64,000 nucleotides of DNA from Gavia stellata (lineage: Eukaryota; Chordata; Aves; Gaviiformes; Gaviidae). The stretch lies in contig NC_082603.1 in NCBI RefSeq assembly GCF_030936135.1, positions 34,886,329 to 34,950,328 of the forward strand, written 5' to 3'. Positions 1-18,900 of the stretch are shown one piece after another (positions within the stretch are counted from its first letter, which is position 1; every line of letters begins with the position of its first letter). The notes beneath the pieces are model-generated. The model made no database searches and was not told where the DNA came from. It saw nothing but the letters and a program-made list of their open reading frames with translations. The translations under genes and the position numbers were made by a program.

Positions 1-103
1 TAACCCAGAACAGCTCAGACCACCAAAATACGCTACTGCTGGAACCCCCCCCACCCAGCCCTCGGAGACGGGCAGTGCCCACCGCAGCAGCGTACGTCCT
101 TAC

Positions 104-7645
<7,542 letters not shown>

Positions 7646-7740
7646 GGCTGCGGGGGCGGGGCCGGGGCGGGGGCGGGGCCAGGGGGCGGGGCCAGGGGGC
7701 GGGGCCAGAGGGGCCGCGCGGCGGCGGGGGCGGGCGCGGG
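7646..7740 (-). promoter_or_regulatory. SLC35D1: SLC35D1 proximal promoter, GC boxes
   Basis: Just upstream of the SLC35D1 start there are at least four copies of GGGGCGGGGC-type Sp1 boxes and no TATA box. It forms the core of a CpG island running over exons 1-3. The exact transcription start cannot be read. Confidence 0.7.
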
Positions 7741-9070
7741 GGGGCGAGCACAGGGGTCTGCCGGGGGGGGGCACGGCATTGCACGGGGGTCTGCCGGGGG
7801 GGGGCACGGCACGGGGGGGCACGGCACGGGGGTCAGCCGGGGGGGGCACGGCATTGCACGGGGGTCTGCCGGGGGGGGGCACGGCACGGGGGTCAGCCGG
7901 GGGGGGCACGGCATTGCACGGGGGTCTGCCGGGGGGGGGCACGGCATTGCACGGGGGTCTGCCGGGGGGGGGCACGGCACGGGGGTCAGCCGGGGGGGGC
8001 ACGGCATTGCACGGGGGTCTGCTGGGGGGGGGCACGGCACGGGGGGGCACGGCACGGGGGTCTGCCGGGGGGGGCACGGCATTGCACGGGGGTCTGCCGG
8101 GGGGGGGCACGGCACGGGGGGGCACGGCACGGGGGTCAGCCGGGGGGGGCACGGCATTGCACGGGGGTCTGCCGGGGGGGGCACGGCATTGCACGGGGGG
8201 TCTGGCGTGGGGGGGGCGCGGCATTAAACAGGGGTCTGGCGTGGGGGGGGCGCGGCACGGGGGGGCAGCGGACGGGTGTCTGGCGTGGGGGGGCACAGCA
8301 TGGCACAGGAGTCTGGCGGGGGGGGCACGGCATTAAACAGGGATCTGCCGGGGGGGGCACAGCATGGCACGAGGGTCTGGTGTAGGGGGGGCACGGCATT
8401 GCACGGGGCTCTGGCATGGGGGGGGCACATAATTGCACAGGGGTCTGGTGGGGGGGGCACGGCATGGGGGGGCAGAGCAGGGTGGTCTGCCGGGGGGGGC
8501 ACGGCATTGCATGGGGGTCTGCCGGGGGGGGCACAGCACTACACGGGGATCTGGCGGGGGGGCGCGGCAGGGGGGGCAGCAGACAGGGGTCTGGCGGGGG
8601 GGGGGCACGGCATTGCACGTGGGTCTGGTGTAGGGGGGGCAAGGCATGGGGGGCAGCGGACAGGGGTCTGGTGGGGGGGGACAAGGCACCGCACAGGGGT
8701 TTGGCATGGGGGGGCACTGCACAGGGGTGCGGCATGGGGGAGGGCATTGCACAGGGGTCTGGTGGGGGGGGGCATCCCACGGGGGATTTATTGCACAGGG
8801 GTCTGGCATGGGGGGGCAAGGCTTTGGTCGGGGGTCTGGCTTGGGGGGCACAATACGAGGGGCGTCGCACAGGGGTCTGGGGGGGGCCATCACACAGCAG
8901 CAATCTGGCACGGGGGGGACACTGCCCGGAGGGAGGGGGGGGGGCATCGCATGGGGTGTGGGGGCTGGCTTGCACAGGGGCCTGGTGTGGGGCGGGGGGG
9001 CACGGGGGGGCATTGCACTGGGGCATGGCACGGGGCGGGGGCCATTGCCGGGGGGGGGGGGGCGCGTACT
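7741..9070. repeat. G-rich minisatellite upstream of SLC35D1
   Basis: Tandem array of about 32-bp units built from GGGGGTCTGCCGGGG and GGCACGGCATTGCACG, interleaved with a GGCACGG/GTCAGCC variant. Units are near identical at 7741-8190 and grow more diverged toward 9070. Long G runs on the plus strand give strong G-quadruplex potential. Long open frames here come from stop-free repeat units and are not genes. Confidence 0.92.
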
Positions 9071-9602
9071 CCAGACAGGCTGCAGCATGTGGCCTTTTCT
9101 GGGTGGGGGGATGGAGGGGGGGTCCCCTCCCTCCCCACAGCAGAAGCAGGGGCGGGGGGGGCACAGACCTGCGCTGGCACCGGCACGGCCACCCAGCACC
9201 CTGCAGCAGGTTGCCCTCGGGTGACCCTGCACGCGGGATTTTGGCACCAGGCCTTTCCCGTTCAGAGATTAAATCTTCCCCTCTGCGCCAGGTTCTGCCG
9301 AGTGGAAAAACCCCAAAATAAGGCACCTTGGGGGAAAAAACCCAAAAAACCCTATAGGTTACGTCAGACAAGCCGGCATTGTTCAGGGTCTCGCTGGGAG
9401 ACAAGAGCTAACCCGTACGTCCGGCGCGGTCACCGCTGCGCTATCTGCTTTCCACCGCCCGCGCGTCCCGCTCGCAGCCGGACACCCAGTTCCCACCCGG
9501 CACGGCGGCTTTCCTCCGGCCACGCCACCACACCGGGCCGGGGGCCGGTGGCGGGGGCCCGGGGGTCCCCCCCAGGGCAGAGGCAGGGGTGCTCGCAGAA
9601 CC

Positions 9603-9680
9603 GCTGAATCGCCGCGGTTGGAAAAGACATGTCAGATCATCGCGCCCAACCGCCAACCCAACCCCACCGTGTCCCGCTCG
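9603..9680 (-). mobile_element. CR1 3'-end fragment
   Basis: Short diverged match to the CR1 3' terminus (GTTGGAAAAGACATGTCAG, then CCCAACCCCACCGTGTC). Confidence 0.8.
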
Positions 9681-11667
9681 CTGCTGGGGGGGTCTGCGTC
9701 CTGCAGCCCCCCGGGAGCGGGGTGCGCGGGGAGCTGGGGACAGCACGTGGCTGGAGGGACCAAGCCAGGGCGGCGATGCTGCACGGAGTGGGTGGCGGGG
9801 CGGGGGGCAGAGGGAGGGTGGGCGCGGGGTCTCGCAGGCGGGGTGCAGGGGGGCCCCCAGCTTGGCAGCCGCCGCGCTTTGGGGTGGTGCCGGGCGGGAG
9901 GAGGCAAGGCAGCTGCGGGGTGTTTGGTGCCCTTGGCCGCCGCCGTGTTTGCAGAGGAAACGGCCCTTTTTTGAGAGCTTTATCCCCAATTACCTCCCCG
10001 CCGTGTGCAGACCTGCCTGGGCACGGCCAACCCCTGCGGCCTCCAGCCTGCAACGGGGCGTCACGGCCCCACGGCCACGAGCTCCCGCTCGCCCCGGCAC
10101 GCTCGCCCGCACTCCCTCCCCTCCCAGCGCAGAAGCAAACTCTTCACCCCAACTTTCCTTCCTTCCCCGGCCGATTTGTGTCCCCGCTGCTGCCCCGCTC
10201 CCGGCAAAGGGGCACAGGAGGAGCAGGGGCCGCTCCCCAGCACGGCTCACACCCAGCTGCAGGAAGGACAGACCGACTTTAAAGCCCGGGAGCAACTTTC
10301 CCATATCTGGGATGTCCTTTTAGCCTGGCCAAAACCCACAGTCAAAAACCTCTCATTGGCATCACCTTCCTTGTTCCTGCGCTAAGTCCTGTCCATCCTT
10401 ATCAAGCCGCAGCGCGGGCTTGGACCTGGAAATATTTACTCCTCCAACGGCGGAGAGGAACCTAATCCTGCCCGGACACCGGCGCCAGCGGGATTGACGC
10501 AAGCGGCTCCGATTCCCAGGCCGGCTCGTCCGTCCCCCCCGGCAGCACCGGTGACCCCGCAGTGATGGACAGGGCGCTGGGGACCCCTGCGAACCCCACG
10601 GCGGGGTGCAGGGAAGCCCCCGTGGGTGCAGCTGCCTGTCCCCACGGCAGCAGCTGCGGCACAAAAGCCACCATGGCGGTTTTAAGGCCAAATATTTGGA
10701 CCCCCTGGGTGAATGGGTTTGGTCGGCAGCAGAAGGTGCGGCTGCGGCGATGCAGGCACGGCGAGAAGGGGACATGCCTGGTGCCTGCCACAGGACCGCG
10801 TGTCTGGGATAGCCATGTCCCCCGTGTCCCCCACGTCCCCCGCGTCCCTCGTGCCAAGGACAGCTCTGGGTATGGCACAAGTGCTTCGCTTTTGGCAGCA
10901 ACGCCCGTTCTGGCCCGACCTTTCCTTCCTGCTAAACTAAGCCTCTGACTCACTGCAGTAATTTTAGCGTGCCCGGCCAGCAGCGAGCCCACCAAAGATA
11001 ACAAAAATTAAATTAATCCGGTTTAATCTTAATCTCATTTGGCGACCAGCTCAACCAGAGGTTTCTCCCCGCTGCCAAACTGGTGATGACTCCGGGGCGG
11101 CATCCGCATCCCGGGCAGGGTGAAAAGGGGATTCGGAGCCTGGTACCCCCGGGGGACGGGGGCAGAGGGAGGGTCGGTGGGGCGCGGAGGAGGTGGCAGG
11201 ATCCGGCAGCACCCGGTGCCGGTGGTGGTGGGGGCTGGCGGGGGGGCCGGGGCAGGGCAGGTCTCGGCAGCCAGCGAGGAAGTCTCTGCGAGATGCAATC
11301 GCCTGCGCGGAGGCGGCCGCGCGGCTCGGGAAAGTCATGCCAGAGCGGAGGTGGCCCCCGCGCTCCCCCGGGCATGTCCTTGGCCGCTTGAATTCAGGGC
11401 TAGCGGGTGCCCCCCCAAATATGGGTGCTGCCAGGGGAGCAGGGGTGCAAGCGCTCGATGTGACCGAGGCAGGTTGGGGGTGGGGAGAAAGCCATGGTGG
11501 GAAGGGGGTAACTGACCCCAGCCCTGGGCCGGGCACGGCGAGCGTGCCACGGGGACCATCGGCCAGGCGGGGGTTCGGGTGGAAAGAGGCTGGGGAGCAC
11601 CCTGGGTCCCAAGGGAAACAGGCACTGAGTGCTGAAGGCACCATCCTGGGGCACACGGGGAGAAGCC

Positions 11668-11724
11668 TGCCGTGCCGTGCCGTGCCGTGCCGTGCCGTGC
11701 CGTGCTGTGCCGTGCTGTGCCGTG
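11668..11724. repeat. (CCGTG)n pentamer microsatellite
   Basis: About ten tandem copies of CCGTG, with TGCTGTGC interruptions near the right end. Confidence 0.95.
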
Positions 11725-11919
11725 GCCGCTCAGGAAGAGATAAGAAGACAAGAGTTTAACTGGCACCAGAAAAGACTGGTGGTGGATATGAAGAAACCGA
11801 ACTGGGAAATACGGGAACCCGCAGCTCAGAGGGGCTGTGACACCCATCCTGGGAAGGCGCCGAGGCTGGCTGGGTGCTGGGGTGCTGGGGAGCAGCCACA
11901 ATGCACCCAGATGCACTGT

Positions 11920-12225
11920 GCTGGCTCCAGATGGGCTGTGCCAGCGCCAGATGTGCTGCCCTGGCTCCCGATGTGCACACCTACGTTGCTGCCCTGGCTC
12001 CAGATGTGCTGCTTGGGCCCAGACGTGCTTGCCCTTTGGCGCTGTCCCGGCTCCAGATGTGCACACTCACAGTGCCACCCCAGATCCAGGTGCCAGGGCC
12101 TGGCTCCAGATGTGCACGCCCGCAATGCTGCCCCACCCCAATGGTCAGGCCCGCGGTGCCGCCCCAGCCCCAGACGTGCACCCCCGCAGGGCTGCCCGGC
12201 CCCAGATGTGTAGCCCCAGATGTGT
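11920..12225. repeat. Degenerate CCAGATGTGC tandem repeat
   Basis: The motif CTGGCTCCAGATGTGC recurs irregularly about every 20-45 bp, mixed with GCTGCCC. An old, decayed minisatellite with no coding meaning. Confidence 0.75.
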
Positions 12226-13254
12226 GCCCCGCAGCGGGTCCCAGCCAGCGTTTCTTGCTCAGCCCCGGCTACGTCGCCGCAGGCAGACAACCCCCTGGCC
12301 CCCGGCAGCCCTGCAGAGGGGCTGGGATTCCCCCGGGACCCTCCTTGGGGCTCGCCTCCCTCCCCACCAGGACCCCCGAGCCCCAGCAAAGCCCACTCGC
12401 AAGGCGAGACCCCCTGAAAATGGTTTTTGCTAGATTAACACAAATACTTTTGTTACACAACGCATTAAAGACACCCATAACACGCCGCAGCTAAAATTCT
12501 CACCGAAACCCTCCCGACCTTGCTCGGAGTGCGTATAACCATACATGCAGATGCATTGTACGTGTTACTATACCTACACGTTATAGTTTCAGCACGTAGC
12601 GAGGCTTCCCCACCCAGGCTGAGGCTCTTGCTTTCACCCCCCCTTCGCTTTCACAAAAAACCCCCTTGGATCAGCCAAAACCCAGCGCAAGCAGGGGCTT
12701 GCTGGCCCAGGAAGGGTCCGCCTTGCCCCGGGGGGGTCGGAAATTTTGTTCCCTAACGTTTTCTTGGGAGGGCAGAGGCGGGTGAGCGGTGCGGTGTTTC
12801 CTGTGGTTGCAGCGTCTAATGAGGTTAACACTGTTATTGAGGTTAACTCTTCAACCGACATGAAAAAGGAAGCCCCGGGCTCTGCAGCGTGGGGGTTTGG
12901 GAGCCGCGACGGGAGCCGGAGGGATGGAGAGCCCCGGAGCCTCGGCCCCTTCTGCCCCCCGCCCCGGGGGTCCGCAGCCCGTAGCGTCCCCGGATGAGCT
13001 GGGGACTGGCACGAGCAGAGGGGGGGACACTCAGTGCCAGTGAAAACAACCTTGGTGCTTAAGGAGTTTTTCACTGTAGGCTTCTGGGATTGGTAGCAAA
13101 ATGTTCTTTTGCTGAGGGGGCTCAGCCCGGCTCCCCAGGACCCCTCCGCTGGGCTCCCGCCGCCTCGCACGAAGCCACGCGAGCATAAAAATCCATTTGG
13201 GGTGGACTTGAATTTGCTGGGGTGACTCCAACATCTGTAACAGCTTAAAGACTA

Positions 13255-13380
13255 AAAAGACACCCCCCCCAGGCTGTTCCTTTAAGGGATGCTGGGTTTT
13301 CCCATGGACTGACTCAGACTGGAAACTCTCAGTTTTTCTCGCTGCAGCTATCTAGGTCAGGCTCGCTGACAGTTGCTGAT
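13255..13380 (+). promoter_or_regulatory. IL23R: Putative IL23R promoter with AP-1 and RORE motifs
   Basis: Within about 100 bp lie a kappaB-like GGGTTTTCCC (about 13293), a perfect AP-1 site TGACTCA (13310-13316), an NFAT-like GGAAA just after it, and TATCTAGGTCA (13349-13359), a perfect match to the ROR element WAWNTRGGTCA. Position just before a good donor at 13459 suits a T-cell promoter. Motif matches are seen; function is inferred. Confidence 0.5.
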
Positions 13381-13459
13381 GCCTCTCGCTGCGCTCGGCA
13401 GCCCCGGCCGCAGCGGCAGGCAGAGGGGCCCGGCGGCACATGTCCTGAGGACTGGCAAG
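13340..13459 (+). other. IL23R: Probable noncoding first exon of IL23R
   Basis: Ends at a strong donor, GGCAAG/GTAAGG. The next acceptor in the right place is at 15883, just before the coding start. Human IL23R also has a noncoding first exon. The 5' end is not determinable. If transcribed, an ATG at 13379 would open an upstream frame that passes the main start out of frame. Confidence 0.45.
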
Positions 13460-15883
13460 GTAAGGACCCCCCCGCTCAGCCCAGCTTCCAGCCCTCTACC
13501 ACCCCCATTTAAAGGCAAAAAAATCCCAGCTTGCGCGTCTCAGCTGCCGCTTCTGTGCGTTAGCCACTGCCGAGACGTGTTGCCGGTAAAGATTTCGCAT
13601 GGTTTGGACTTGCACAACCGGGATGGCTTTTTCCTTCTTCTTCATTTGCTTCGCATTTCTTTAGCCCCGACCTACGAGGAGACTTTTTAATAGAGACGAG
13701 ATCAAAGACCAGTATCTCTCGACGAGGGGAACGGTCTCGGTCTCGTTCCTCCTGGCTCTGGGGTTTGCAAATGCCTGTAAATCAGAATAAAAATGCGAAT
13801 GTGAGCGGTCTCCGGAGGAGGCAGAGCCCACAACCTTGTCTTAGAGCTGGCAGCCGGGCAGATTGATTGTATTTTCAGCTCTTTTCATAGATCGTGAGGG
13901 TTTGGGGTTCTTTTTTTCCCCATTTGTTCTAACTCGCAGAAGGTTTGCAGGCAACTGGGAGGCCGTCAGGTTCTTTTAGCGGGTCAGGTAATAGAAAGGC
14001 ACTTGAAATTTGACTCATTATGAATATTTGAACAGCCCTTAAAACAAACGAGGTCAGCTCCCGCAGCAGGAGAGATACGAAAGGATTAGCTGTAGCTGGT
14101 AGCCTGGTTTGGGTTGAAAAATGTCGTTTTGAAGCTTTTACAGTGGACTCTGGTTCAGCGTGTCCCTCGGGGGAAAACTCGCCGTTTCTAACGTCGGGTT
14201 TTGTTTAGGGTGATTTTAATCAGTTCTGGCTTGAAAAGAAAACTGAGGAGGCGCGGGGCTGCGCTCAGTTTTCAGCGCCGTGCACGTGAACGGGGGTGCA
14301 AGGCTGTGGCAAGGGTCTGCTCAGCGCCCACCTCCCGATGGCAGAGGGAGCAGCAGCCCAGACGCCCCGCAGATGGGAGCAGGGTGCTGGGGGCTCGCGG
14401 GGAGGCCGGCATCACCCCAGTCTTCGGGGGGGCACGGGTGTGCTGTGCTCCCAGAAGGCTATTTCTGTTGGAAAAGAGCAAGCCCCCCCCCAGGAGCTGT
14501 GTTTCCTTGCACCCCGCCGGTCTGCGCCCTGGCCCCGTACCCCACATCCCGTACCCGTACCCTGTACCCCGAGTCGCGTGGGGCTGGCGAGGCTGGGCTT
14601 CCCCTCTGGAGGGGGGGTTGGCTTTCTTGGGGGGGGACCCAAAGAGGCTGGGGAGGAAGGTGAAGTGAGCAGGGAAATATTCAGGCAAGGCTGTGGGATG
14701 CAGGCACGAGCACGGCTCCTTGGACAGAGAGGGGAAGCCCTTGCCGGGGATTTTGGGACTGTCCCGGGGGGGGGAACACTGCCAAGAAGAGGCATTGCTT
14801 GGCATGGGCAGGACCCGCCGCAGCAAAGGAGTGGGAAAGACGCTACGGAAACAGTTGGAAGTTTCTGTCCCATGAAGTCCTGTCCGGTCGGGTCTGAACA
14901 TCTCCAGGGATGGAGACTCCAGGGCAAGCCCTCAGGGCCGCCAGCCCCACGCGTGGTCACCCTCGGAGTGCATTTTCTTACGTTTAACTGACGTTTCCCG
15001 ATTTTCAGCGCGAGCCCATTGTCTCTTCCCCTGTCCCTGGGCAGCGCTGAGAGGGCTCTGCCTCCCTCGGCTCTACTCTCCCATCAGACATCTGTACCCA
15101 AGGAGAACTCACCCCCCCTGGAGCCCTCTCCTCTCCAGGCTGAGCAGCCCCAGCTCTCCCAGCCCTTCCTCACATCTCAGCTGCTCCAGACCCTCAGGGG
15201 TCTTTGCAGCCTTTGCTGGACTCGCTCCAGTCCATCCATGTCTCTCCCGTCCTGGGGAGCCCAGCCCTGGACCCAGCGCTCCAGATGTGCACCCCAGGGC
15301 TGAGCGGAGGGGATGAAGGCCAGCAGCATCCCCTTCACCCTCCATGCCAGTCCTCCTCGAGGAAGGCTCTCAGGGTGCTCAGGTGTGATTTCTCTTTTGT
15401 AGATCCACGCTGCCCACTCCCATCACCTCCCAGTCCTCCCGCGTGTGCTGGGAGCTGGTTTCCAGCTCCATCACCCGCCCAGGGTGGAGGTGAGGCTGCC
15501 CAGCCTCAGTGGGTTCCCAAAAACTGCGCGAACAGACGCGTCTGTATAAGTATAAGGAAAGGATTGGAGAAATTTCACAGATGTGAAAACTAAGAGAAAC
15601 GTCACCGGTGCTGGAAGCCCCGGGAAAGTGGCCTCGGGGCTGCTCACTGGGGCTGGACACCAGGCTCTGCCCATGGGGTGCCTGTTCCCCAAAATGCTGA
15701 GTCCTGTGTGCCCGTGGGCCTGTCCCCCTGTGCTCCCACTGCTGGCACGGCCCGCCCTGACCCCAAACCCCTGATGAAAGCCTCGCCGTGCATCCCCATT
15801 GCCACCTCCGGGGTAGTCCCTGAGCATCCCGCGTCGGGCAGCGGTGCGGCTGGTGGGACAACTCACGCCTTTCCTCCCCCCAG
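13460..15883 (+). other. IL23R: Presumed IL23R intron 1
   Basis: Contains an old CR1 fragment (about 15105-15400). The remainder is unique sequence without a supported exon. Confidence 0.5.
15105..15400 (-). mobile_element. Old CR1 fragment, minus orientation
   Basis: The complement reads the CR1 ORF2 tail in broken form (ERHGWTGASPAKAAKTPEGL, then [14 protein letters not shown]), more diverged than the other copies. Ends are approximate. Confidence 0.75.
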
Positions 15884-15920
15884 ACTATGCCACGCGCGGG
15901 CAGCGGCCGCAGCCCAGGCC

Positions 15921-15978
15921 ATGGCGGGGTCCGGCGAGGCTTTGGTGCTCCACGTCCTGCTCTGCTGCCTGTGTGGAG
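15921..15978 (+). CDS. IL23R: IL23R coding exon 1 (signal peptide)
   Basis: [19 protein letters not shown]: a short hydrophobic leader. Exon begins at 15884 with 37 bp of 5' UTR after CCCCCCAG. ATG context GGCCATGG has no -3 purine mismatch of note except C; +4 is G. Donor GTAAGC. Confidence 0.88.
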
Positions 15979-18900
15979 GTAAGCAGCTGCGTGGCACGGC
16001 TCGGCACGGCACGGCTCGGCACGGCACGGCTCGGCTCGGCACGGCCACCACAGCATCACCCTCGCGGACTGCCGGAGCAAACGTCCCGGCCCTGCTAGGG
16101 AATTGGAGCTGGAGTGGGGAAAATTATAGTGCTACGGCTATGGATTTTGGGGGGAGCACTTCGTTAGCGTGGCGGGGGGCTCCCACACCCCACAGCACCC
16201 TCTCCTCCCCGCTCGCATCCTTGGGCCGGGGCTGCATCCAGCTGCGTTGAAGCAGGCTGGTGTTTCAGCGGCTGTGACAAGCAGCATGATCCTGCCTCTG
16301 CACAGCCGAAGCCGGAGCAGAGCTGCACCCTTTCCAGGAAGGCCAGATCGAGCCTGATACCGGCTGCGAGCCGGGTTTGCCGGGGCTGGTGCAGAACCCT
16401 CATCTGATAGCGAAGGGCAGCGCGCCTCTGCGCGGGGGCTGCCGCCCTAATCTCGGGGGATCAGAGCTCTCAAGACTACAGGTTATTTCCCTGCAGTCAT
16501 TTAAGCATTAGAGCAAAACCTAAAATCGGTGAAACTAGCTGTTTCCGATCTGAGGGGATGAGTCACCGGGTGCCGGGTCGCTGCTGAGGGCAGCGGGGTT
16601 TGTCCCCGTCCCGGGGGGAGCGAGGGGGCCGGGGGGGCACCAGCAGCCCCCCACCGCGGGGTCCTGCCATGCTGCTGCCCGCATCTCAGCAAAGCAGCCG
16701 CCCGTGCGGAGCGGTGCAGCCCGCAGGCGTTTCCTCCCGTGGGACACCCACCCGGAGCTGCCCTGACCCGGTGGGTGTTGGCGCAGGTGTTGCAAACATC
16801 AAGTGCTCGGGGCACGTCTGGATCGAGCCCGCGCCGGTGGTGCTGATGGGCTCCAACATCTCCATCAACTGCTTCTCCACCCTTGGCTGCCCCTGGGCCA
16901 AGTTCCTCATCCTCCTCAACTACAGCCTCGCTGAGGGTCCCCTGCACCCCCTCAACAGCAGCACCGTCCAGCTCCAGCTGCGCGATTTCCAGATGCCCTT
17001 CGGGACCGTCACCTGCTCAGCCCGCTGCCCCAACAGCGAAAGGCAGCAGCTGGTGTGCGGCACCAACGTCCTGTCCGGCTGTGAGTACCCCCGCCACGGC
17101 TGTGGGGTTTCGGTCATTTTTGTTAAGCCGGAGCACCGAGGAGGTCGGGGCGGGGGGGTTGCAGCAGCCTGGGCTGTGCAGTGCTGGGGGGGCTGCCCAT
17201 GCGCTCTGCCTGACCTTGCCTCCGCAGACCCTCCGGACCCCCCCAGCAACCTGACCTGCGCCATCCACGAGCACTCGGGGCACCTGACGTGCACGTGGGA
17301 CACGGGGCGGCCGACCCACCTGCCCACCAACTACACCCTCCACCTGCGCAGGTAAGGCCCCGCGGGACGGGGGGCTGCGGGGCGGGCGATGCGACGAGCC
17401 GGAGGGGGCCGGGAGGGAGCGCGGTAACCGGCAGAGCCGGCGCACGGCGTGCGGTCGGGGTGCGGCGGCCACAAACCCAGGCGACACCAGGGCTGCTCTG
17501 CTGCTGGCAGCGGGCGCCGTGCCCTAGTTACGTTTTCTAAAGCTCACGTCTTCCTGGTCTCCTGCTCGCAAACCGCACGTTACAGCGAGGGTTTAATTCT
17601 GCAGGATGGACCGTACGCGCTCGGTGCTATTAGTGGCCCAGCAAACACCGCGTCATGTTGCAACGCGTTACAGCCATGCATTTTTTGCAGACGGCATCGA
17701 CTCTCTCTAAGCTAAAGGATGTGCAGAGGGTGCAGCCGGCGGTGTGCACCCAACACTGCCCAAACCCCGAAACCGAAACTCTAGCGGGGTACAAAAGCTT
17801 GAACCTGAAGCAGGCGTGCTGGCTGCTGCGCAGCGTGCCACGGCACTTCCTACCCGGGATGCTTTCTGCCACGTCTGCCACCGAAGCCCCCGTGACACAA
17901 CATTGGCAAGCTTTCGAAGTTAATCTGACTCAGTTATTAAAGTAAACACATTAAATCCCGTCATACGTAGGCTTTGTGAAGAGAGGTGATTAACTGCCTG
18001 TCTAAATTTGCTCGGGTTCAAACTTTGAACCGTGCAGCCAGAAAGAACTGAGAAAGTTCCCTTCCTACAGCGAAAATGCAAATGCCCTACAGAAATGTCA
18101 AGAGCCGAAGGCAATTACTTTCTAGTTCACTGTAAGAGTGACAGACTCCAGGTCTGGAGATGACTGTGCCCCAGTCGCGAGCCGTGACCCCTTGAGAGCT
18201 GCGGTCGCCTTGCCGGCGGGTGCGTGATGCCGGGACGGGCTCTGACCGGGGCTGCCTTCCGCTTCCCAGTCTGGGGACAGCAGCGGCGGAGGATGCTGAG
18301 ACGGAGAAGGTCTTCCTCGTGGGCTCGCCGGTGCCGCTGAGTGAGCTGCGCGGCGGGAGCCGCTACTCGGCGTGGGTGCAGGCCAACAACACGCTGGGCG
18401 CTGCCCGCTCGGCCCCCCGGCGCCTCGACCTGCAGGAGCTTGGTACGTCTGTCTGTCCATATGTCTGTCTGTAGCCGTATGCACTGCCCCGAGACGTTGC
18501 TTTAGGGACACGCACGAGCGGTGTGGCTCACGTGCGTGAGGGCAGCGCCCCGTGGCGTGCCAGCCCCCCGACCCACGCTTTCCCCGCTCTCCCCGCAGTG
18601 GTGCCTGCTCTGCCCCTGGTCGCTGGTGCCGAGACGACGGAGACGTCGCCTCCCACCACCACCATCCACTGGAGGAGGCAGACGCTGCTGGAGAACGTGC
18701 ACTGCGAGGAGCGGCATAGAGCCATGGGCACCCCGGCATGGCATGTGAGACGGCCCAGGAACCCCCAAAACCTCCCCCCACGCAGACCCATGCGCACGAG
18801 CTGCCCCCCATTAGGAGACGCACCAGTCCCGGTCCTGCCGGAGGCTCCTGAGCGCCCGTGGGACACAGGAGCATTTGGGGTCATTAAAAACCCACTCCCT

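Larger units (their letters stand above)
9071..13254. other. Intergenic region between SLC35D1 and IL23R
   Basis: GC-rich DNA with a CR1 3' fragment, a (CCGTG)n repeat and a degenerate CCAGATGTGC repeat. The mammalian C1orf141 position is empty: no coding exon with homology or convincing splice sites was found. Confidence 0.7.

Noticed and set aside
9430-9480. tRNA gene on the minus strand
   Set aside because: An A box and a plausible D arm are present but there is no B box, acceptor stem or anticodon arm.
8136-9607. 400-codon-class ORFs across the distal minisatellite
   Set aside because: Repeat-driven translation (PPADP and GGHG type) with no domain, start context or splice support.
10362-12494. 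Several 150-240 codon ORFs between SLC35D1 and IL23R (candidate C1orf141 orthologue)
   Set aside because: Low-complexity composition over repeats, overlapping frames on both strands, and no recognisable homology or splice pattern.
13373-13690. 105-codon ORF as the first coding exon of IL23R
   Set aside because: It crosses a strong donor at 13459 and does not stay in frame with the conserved IL23R start. A noncoding first exon is more likely.
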